Source: Rhizobium sp. R711 | GTDB lineage: Bacteria; Pseudomonadota; Alphaproteobacteria; Rhizobiales; Rhizobiaceae | DNA length: 64,000 bases | NCBI RefSeq assembly: GCF_002211365.1 | Contig: NZ_LOKZ01000004.1 | Coordinates: forward strand, 62,001 to 126,000 | Reading direction: 5' to 3' | Position numbers and translations under genes: made by a program | The notes under the pieces: generated by a model | What the model saw: only the letters and a program-made list of their open reading frames with translations | Told to the model about the DNA's origin: nothing | Database searches by the model: none | Shown here: piece by piece, positions 59,506 through 64,000 of the stretch | Layout of the letters: every line of letters begins with the position of its first letter | Numbering within the stretch: position 1 is the stretch's first letter

Positions 59506-60108
59506 ATGAAGACTGTCCGCATAGCGGTCTGGGTTGCGGTGTTGCTAATGGCCGGAATTCTCGGCTGGCTGACGCTCAATGTCACCAAAACAAACGAGGC
59601 GATCTCCGAGGGACCGTTCGGCGTGCCTTTCACGCTGGTCGCCCAGGACGGCAAGCCGATCACCGAGCAGGCCTTCCGCGGCAAGCCGACGGCACTCTTC
59701 TTTGGCTTCACGCATTGCCCAGAAGTTTGCCCGACGACTCTGTTCGAAATGAACGGTTGGCTGGAGAAGGTAGATCCTGAAGGCAAAAAGCTGCAGGCCT
59801 ATTTCGTGACTGTCGATCCCGAGCGCGATACGCCCGAAGTCATGAACGAGTACGTCTCCAATGTCTCCAAGCGGATCGTCGGCATTACTGGCGCTCCCGA
59901 CAAAGTTGCCGAGGTCATCAAGGGGTACCGGGTCTACGCCAAGAAGGTTCCGGTGGACGAAAGCAAACCCGACGGCGACTACACGATGGACCACACTGCC
60001 TCCGTCTTCCTGCTCGATTCAGCAGGGCGGTTCTCCGGGACCATCGCCTATGGCGAAAATCCCGATACGGCTGTAAAAAAACTGGAGAACCTCGTCAGCA
60101 AGGGATGA
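59506..60108 (+). CDS. SCO1/SenC family copper chaperone or thiol reductase
   Basis: A protein of 200 residues anchored by one N-terminal span (7-23). The thioredoxin-like fold has the copper-binding CPEVC motif (Cys71, Cys75) in FFGFTHCPEVCPTTL and His163 in DHTASVFLL, the three known Cu ligands of Sco proteins. It helps build the CuA centre of cytochrome c oxidase on the periplasmic side, or keeps it reduced. No oxidase genes are near. The next gene starts 4 bases later. Confidence 0.94.
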   Translation: MKTVRIAVWVAVLLMAGILGWLTLNVTKTNEAISEGPFGVPFTLVAQDGKPITEQAFRGKPTALFFGFTHCPEVCPTTLFEMNGWLEKVDPEGKKLQAYFVTVDPERDTPEVMNEYVSNVSKRIVGITGAPDKVAEVIKGYRVYAKKVPVDESKPDGDYTMDHTASVFLLDSAGRFSGTIAYGENPDTAVKKLENLVSKG

Positions 60109-60112
60109 CGGC

Positions 60113-61240
60113 ATGGCGTCAGGGCATCGCAGCATCTTGATCGCCGGGGCCGGTACGACTGGTCTGACTGCCGCTCTTGAACTGGCCCGGCGCGGACACC
60201 TTCCGCGCATCGTCGATAGCGATGCCGGGCCTGTGTCGCTCACGGAAAGCCGCGCACTTGGCGTCAATGCAAGGACGCTGACGCTGCTTTCACCCTCCCG
60301 CGTGACGGATGCCATACTGCAAGAAGCGCAGCAGATCGCGCGGTTCCGGATCACGGCTAAGGCGAGACAGCTAGTCGACCTCGACACGACCAGGCTTCGC
60401 GGTCCCTACGGCGCGATCTACGCATTGGCGCAGGGACATACAGAGCGCTTGCTGCTTGGCAAGCTCTCCGATTACGAGATCGTTCCGGAGTGGCAAACCG
60501 TCGTGGAGACGGTTTCCGGCGACCTTGCGAAACCGCAGGTGACGCTGCGAAAGGCTGACGGCTCGGTGGAAACCACCGATTTCGGTATCGTGATCGGGGC
60601 GGACGGATCCCATTCGGCGGTGCGCAAAGCCGTGGGCATCGATTATCCTGGGCAGTCGCTGGAGAGTAGCTTCTATCTGGCCGACTTTCGTTATGCTGCG
60701 CCGATCGACCCGGGCTTTGCCGAGATCAGCTTGGTCGATCCCGGTATTATCGGGCGTATTCCTGTTACGCGCGATGTGCTGCGCTACATCTCGACGCTCC
60801 CGGATTTCGAAAGCCGCATTCAACATCCCGCGCCTGTCGCCGAGCGCGTATGGGCATCCGATTTTCGAATTCACTTCCGCCACGTCGACGCGATGGCAAA
60901 GGGCAACGTGTTTCTGGCCGGCGATGCCGCGCACGTACATTCGCCAGCCGGTGCGCGCGGCATGAACCTTGGGATTGAGGACGCGTGCTGGCTCGCCTGG
61001 CTAATCTCCGACGGGCGGGAGAGAGAGTATACCGAACTCAGGATGCCGGCCGTCAAAACAGTGCTGAAGCAGACGTACCAGTTGACATCGTTAATCACCA
61101 TGAGCAATCCGATAGCAATCGCGATCCGCAATCTTGCCGTGCCGCTGATTTTGCGGATACCTGCGTTCTCGCAAAAATTGCTCCGCAGCGTGTCGGGATA
61201 TGATACGCAGTCGCCGCCCTGGATCGATGGCGCCCTATAG
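60113..61240 (+). CDS. FAD-dependent monooxygenase (PHBH/UbiH-like fold)
   Basis: A class A flavin monooxygenase of 375 residues. The Rossmann motif is LIAGAGTTGLTAALELARRG (9-28), the middle DG motif is IGADGSHSAVRKAVG near 163 and the FAD-ribityl GD motif is FLAGDAAHVHSPAGARGMNLG near 265-285. It should hydroxylate an aromatic or similar substrate with NAD(P)H and O2. It begins 4 bases after the SCO stop and ends 14 bases before prmA, an unusual grouping. Substrate unknown. Confidence 0.9.
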   Translation: MASGHRSILIAGAGTTGLTAALELARRGHLPRIVDSDAGPVSLTESRALGVNARTLTLLSPSRVTDAILQEAQQIARFRITAKARQLVDLDTTRLRGPYGAIYALAQGHTERLLLGKLSDYEIVPEWQTVVETVSGDLAKPQVTLRKADGSVETTDFGIVIGADGSHSAVRKAVGIDYPGQSLESSFYLADFRYAAPIDPGFAEISLVDPGIIGRIPVTRDVLRYISTLPDFESRIQHPAPVAERVWASDFRIHFRHVDAMAKGNVFLAGDAAHVHSPAGARGMNLGIEDACWLAWLISDGREREYTELRMPAVKTVLKQTYQLTSLITMSNPIAIAIRNLAVPLILRIPAFSQKLLRSVSGYDTQSPPWIDGAL

Positions 61241-61254
61241 AAGAAAGACCGACT

Positions 61255-62133
61255 GTGAGCGAAATACGCCTTTATGTAACGACGACCGAAGTGCAGGCAG
61301 GTGAGATTCTGGACCTGCTGTCCGATGTCTTCGGCGAAGAAGACTTCGCAATCGCGACGACTGAGATCGACGAGAAGAAGGACATTTGGGAAGCCTCGGT
61401 CTACATGATGCGCGAGGACGAGGCGCAAGTTCGGTCTCGTGTCGAGGAAGCACTGAAGACGAGCTTTCCCGACGCCAAGGTCAAACGTGAGATTATCCCG
61501 GATGTCGATTGGGTCGCGAAATCACTCGAGGGGCTGAAGCCGGTTCGGGCAGGGCGGTTTCTTGTCCATGGCTCACACGACCGCGACAAGGTGCGGCCCG
61601 GCGACATTGCTATCGAGATCGATGCGGGCCAGGCATTCGGTACCGGTCACCACGGGACGACGGCCGGGTGCCTAGAGACGATCGATCGTGTTCTTCGCTC
61701 CCGCCCGGTACGGAATGCGCTCGACCTCGGAACCGGCAGCGGCGTTCTGGCGATTGCCGTAAGGAAGCTGCGGAACATTCCGGTTCTCGCCACCGATATC
61801 GACCCGATCGCAACGCGGGTCGCGGCCGAGAACATCAGAACCAATGGGATCGCTTCGGGTATCTCAACCGCGACGGCGCCGGGGTTTCACTCGACCACGT
61901 TTGCGGCCAACGGTCCTTTCGATCTGATTATCGCCAATATCCTGGCGCGACCGTTGATCAAGATGGCGCCACAGCTCGTCAATCACCTCGCGCCAGGCGG
62001 TTCCGTTATCCTCTCCGGTATTCTGGCCTCGCAGCGCTGGAAGGTGCTCGCGGCCTATAATGGTGCGCATTTGCGGCATGTCCGCACGATCTGGCGCAAC
62101 GGTTGGGTGACGATCCATCTCGACCGCCCCTGA
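61255..62133 (+). CDS. prmA: Ribosomal protein L11 methyltransferase
   Basis: A protein of 292 residues starting at GTG. PrmA trimethylates lysines and the N-terminus of ribosomal protein L11. The N-terminal substrate-binding domain (1-60) is joined by a linker to the SAM domain with GQAFGTGHHGTTAGCL near 124-139 (PrmA-specific), LDLGTGSGVLAIA near 160 and IIANILARPL near 225 (the NPP-like catalytic segment reads ANIL). A hairpin lies downstream but serves mainly the opposite strand. Confidence 0.94.
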   Translation: MSEIRLYVTTTEVQAGEILDLLSDVFGEEDFAIATTEIDEKKDIWEASVYMMREDEAQVRSRVEEALKTSFPDAKVKREIIPDVDWVAKSLEGLKPVRAGRFLVHGSHDRDKVRPGDIAIEIDAGQAFGTGHHGTTAGCLETIDRVLRSRPVRNALDLGTGSGVLAIAVRKLRNIPVLATDIDPIATRVAAENIRTNGIASGISTATAPGFHSTTFAANGPFDLIIANILARPLIKMAPQLVNHLAPGGSVILSGILASQRWKVLAAYNGAHLRHVRTIWRNGWVTIHLDRP

Positions 62134-62140
62134 GATGGGC

Positions 62141-62290
62141 AAAAGAAAAGGCGGTGCCAATGGCACCGCCTTGAGACCAGTTTCCCGGTCATGCCCGCGA
62201 GCTCGAAGGAGGAGGAGCGCTCGAGCGGGCTTCCACTTGTTCTGATCGCCGGTCCCGTGAGGGAGGAGGAGAAGGGAGCGGCGAGTTGCT
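62141..62290 (-). ncRNA. Candidate regulatory RNA with two CU-rich (anti-Shine-Dalgarno) loops and terminator
   Basis: Read leftward, the region just after the 57-codon gene folds into two stem-loops. Stem 1 pairs 62247-62256 with 62274-62283 (one internal mismatch) and exposes UUCUCCUCCUCCCUCAC. Stem 2 pairs 62193-62202 with 62219-62230 (2-base bulge) and exposes GCUCCUCCUCCUUCGA. A terminator follows. Paired hairpins showing CCUCC-type loops are the design of the cuckoo/CcsR RNAs of Rhodobacter and the alpha-r14 RNAs of rhizobia, which bind ribosome sites of mRNAs. It may be a processed 3' end of the small gene's transcript. Confidence 0.65.
62148..62172 (-). terminator. Intrinsic terminator on the minus strand of the small gene/RNA unit
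   Basis: An 11-base stem, AAGGCGGTGCC / GGCACCGCCTT, followed on the minus strand by TTTTCTTTT (62141-62149). On the plus strand no T-run follows, so it is oriented for leftward transcription. Confidence 0.85.
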
Positions 62291-62463
62291 CAGAACGCGT
62301 AGCTGGTTGCGACCTGATGGCGCGTAACCTTTTGGCCGGCGCCGAGCATCTTGAGGGTATCCTCATGCAGCGGACGGCGCGAGCCGATGATGTGACGCAC
62401 AGTCTGGCGCTCGCCAGCCTGCACCGGGCTGCTGTAAGCGAAGCGCGACAGAGGGGCAGTCAT
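62290..62463 (-). CDS. 57-residue small basic protein, uncharacterised
   Basis: A short gene of 57 codons that opens MTAPLSRFAYSS and ends VATSYAF. AAGGA lies 8 bases before the ATG (AAAAGGAATTCAGAT). It is rich in Arg, His and Ser, with no signal peptide or membrane segment; a central RRPLHEDTLKMLGAG could form a helix. I do not recognise a family, and it does not look like DUF1127, the partner of the related RNAs in Rhodobacter. Its stop codon leads directly into the two CU-rich hairpins and a terminator, so gene and RNA probably share one transcript. Confidence 0.65.
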   Translation of the reverse strand: MTAPLSRFAYSSPVQAGERQTVRHIIGSRRPLHEDTLKMLGAGQKVTRHQVATSYAF

Positions 62464-62697
62464 ATCTGAATTCCTTTTGTTTCGTTTCAGGTTCGTCTCG
62501 AACCCGTTTGATGGTGCCTATATAGCGATTTAGAAAAGTTGAGGGAGAGGGTTTCATTCATGGGAGCCATGCGTTGAATGCATAAAGCGTGCCAGTTTCT
62601 GAATCGGCGCCTCATTTCCGCCGAATTATTGGGCGGCTTTCGCTTAAGCATCACTCCGCGAATTTCTCGTATTCGCCTGAAATTCCGATAACATAGC

Positions 62698-62721
62698 CGA
62701 ATCCCTTCGGTGAGGGATTCG
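62698..62721. promoter_or_regulatory. Perfect hairpin with two GANTC sites before the aminopeptidase gene
   Basis: The arms CGAATCCCT (62698-62706) and AGGGATTCG (62713-62721) pair over 9 bases around a 6-base loop, ending 22 bases before the start codon. Each arm holds a GANTC site, the target of the cell-cycle methylase CcrM. Meaning is inferred only. Confidence 0.45.
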
Positions 62722-62743
62722 TACACAAACCAGGTTATTGAGC

Positions 62744-64000
62744 ATGTTCCAGTCTTTTGAAGTCACCTCGACGCCACAATTCGGCCGCGATCGCGTCTCG
62801 GCTTTGCGCGCAAGTTTTGATGCGCTTGGTATCGACGCCTTTCTTGTGCCGCGCGCCGATGAGTTCAACGGGGAATATGTCCCGGCTTGTTCGGAGCGCT
62901 TGTCATGGTTGACGGGCTTCACGGGGTCGGCTGGCGTCGCGCTGGTGACGCGTTCGGCGGCGATCGTCTTCGTGGACGGACGCTACGTGACGCAACTTGC
63001 CGAGCAGGTGGACAACTCCGTCTTCACCGGTGGAGATCTTGTGAACGAACCGCCTTATGCCTGGCTTGCGAAGAACGGCTCCAACGGACTGCGCCTCGGT
63101 ATCGATCCCTGGCTGCATTCCGGCGCAGAGGTGCGGCGACTTGAAAAGGCGCTTGCCGAGATTGGCGGTTCCCTCGTTATCCTGCCTCACAATCCTCTCG
63201 ACAAGCTCTGGAGCGACAGGCCGCAGGAGCCGCTCGGGCAGGTGACGATCCAGAACATCGTGCAGGCGGGCGTGCTCGCAACCGACAAGATCGCAGCGAT
63301 CGCAGCTGACCTTGCAAAGAAGAACCTGAAGGCGGCGCTGATCGCGGATCCGTCTTCGGTCGCCTGGATCTTCAATATTCGCGGTGCCGACGTGCCGCAT
63401 ACGCCGCACCCGCTGGCGCGTGCAATCATCTATGCCGACGGTAAGGCGGACCTTTTCCTCGATAAGCGCAAAACTGGTATCGAGGCCGAGGCCTATCTCG
63501 CGCAGATGTGTACGCAGCTTCCTCCCTCGGAACTCGAAAAGAGGCTGGCAGCGGTTGGGAAGGATGGCGGTCGAGTTCTCGCGGATCCGGACCTTACCTC
63601 GCATGCCTTGGCGGAGATTATTCGCAAGGGAGGTGGTGAGGTCGTCGAAGGGAATGATCCCGCCAAGCTACCGCGAGCCGTCAAGAACAACGTTGAGATC
63701 AACGGTTCCGCAGCCGCGCATCTGCAGGACGGCGCGGCGATGGTCGAATTTCTCTACTGGCTGTCGCAGACGAAGCCGGGGACCGTGACCGAAATCGAGG
63801 TGGCGGAGAAGCTGGAAGCAGCACGCGCCCGCGTCGGCCAGAGTATGCAGAACCCGCTGAAGGACATCTCCTTCGACACGATCTCCGGTGCCGGTGAACA
63901 CGCGGCCATCATGCACTATCGCGTGACAACGGAAACGAACCGCAAGCTTGAGGCTGGAGAGCTCTTCCTGATCGATTCCGGCGCCCAGTACATCAACGGC
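62744..64000 (+). CDS. Xaa-Pro aminopeptidase (M24), N-terminal part (truncated by window edge)
   Basis: The first 419 codons of an aminopeptidase P-type protein; the gene continues past the right edge. The creatinase-like N-terminal domains are visible: FLVPRADEFNGEYVP near residue 33, ERLSWLTGFTGSAG near 51-64 and FVDGRYVTQLAEQVD near 76. The catalytic pita-bread domain begins near 305. Its first metal-site parts (SGAGEHAAIMHY near 384, LIDSGAQYING at 409-419, with the metal-binding aspartate in DSGAQY) are in view, and the rest lies outside. It removes N-terminal residues before proline. The long three-domain form resembles eukaryotic-type APP rather than short PepP. Confidence 0.92.
   Translation, partial: MFQSFEVTSTPQFGRDRVSALRASFDALGIDAFLVPRADEFNGEYVPACSERLSWLTGFTGSAGVALVTRSAAIVFVDGRYVTQLAEQVDNSVFTGGDLVNEPPYAWLAKNGSNGLRLGIDPWLHSGAEVRRLEKALAEIGGSLVILPHNPLDKLWSDRPQEPLGQVTIQNIVQAGVLATDKIAAIAADLAKKNLKAALIADPSSVAWIFNIRGADVPHTPHPLARAIIYADGKADLFLDKRKTGIEAEAYLAQMCTQLPPSELEKRLAAVGKDGGRVLADPDLTSHALAEIIRKGGGEVVEGNDPAKLPRAVKNNVEINGSAAAHLQDGAAMVEFLYWLSQTKPGTVTEIEVAEKLEAARARVGQSMQNPLKDISFDTISGAGEHAAIMHYRVTTETNRKLEAGELFLIDSGAQYING

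Overview
This window looks like the chromosome of a Rhizobiaceae alphaproteobacterium, most likely Sinorhizobium/Ensifer or a close relative. The evidence is the high GC content, the btaA-btaB betaine-lipid pair, a PPi-type phosphofructokinase, a 574-residue FtsZ with a long Pro/Gln linker, the diaminopimelate type of MurE, and an aquaporin gene lying between murB and ddl. This order agrees with what I recall of the S. meliloti chromosome. I see no tRNA, CRISPR array, prophage, insertion sequence or other sign of recent transfer. It is a core region, densely packed, with few gaps above 300 bases.

Positions 1-25170 hold housekeeping and metabolic genes on both strands. They are a truncated L,D-transpeptidase-like gene (left edge), a mutarotase-fold protein, a DUF442-type phosphatase/sulfurtransferase and RidA. 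A leftward run follows: hydrolase, DMT permease, class III CoA-transferase and ThDP enzyme. Next come secreted RNase T2, EttA, and an ArsR-methyltransferase regulator with metF behind a strong palindrome. A 25-residue membrane peptide gene follows. Two wall hydrolases (MltB-like, GH25), btaAB, a serine hydrolase, an SLT lipoprotein, a LysE exporter, pfp, a TerB-DnaJ protein coupled to an amidase, a small SLT enzyme and an FAD oxidoreductase complete this part.

Positions 25266-54131 begin with the RNase P RNA and continue with the division and cell wall (dcw) cluster: mraZ-rsmH-ftsL-ftsI-murE-murF-mraY-murD-ftsW-murG-murC-murB. A leftward MFS gene and aqpZ interrupt it, and it resumes as ddl-ftsQ-ftsA-ftsZ, then lpxC, bamD, recN and ligA. 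Most genes inside each block overlap by 4 bases or are a few bases apart. Together they make lipid II, flip and polymerise it, position the divisome, and begin lipid A and outer-membrane protein assembly. A four-copy CCCA repeat with exact 10-base period lies upstream of mraZ, as expected for the MraZ operator.

Positions 54165-64000 hold a GNAT acetyltransferase, a DEDDh exonuclease, a CreA-family protein, a GFA-family protein, a chemoreceptor with its own CheW, an SCO/FAD-monooxygenase/prmA run, a 57-residue small gene and a truncated M24 aminopeptidase (right edge). The most interesting new signal is just downstream of the 57-residue gene. Its leftward transcript would carry two successive stem-loops, each displaying a CUCCUCCUCC-type loop, followed by an intrinsic terminator. 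That is the architecture of anti-Shine-Dalgarno regulatory RNAs of alphaproteobacteria.
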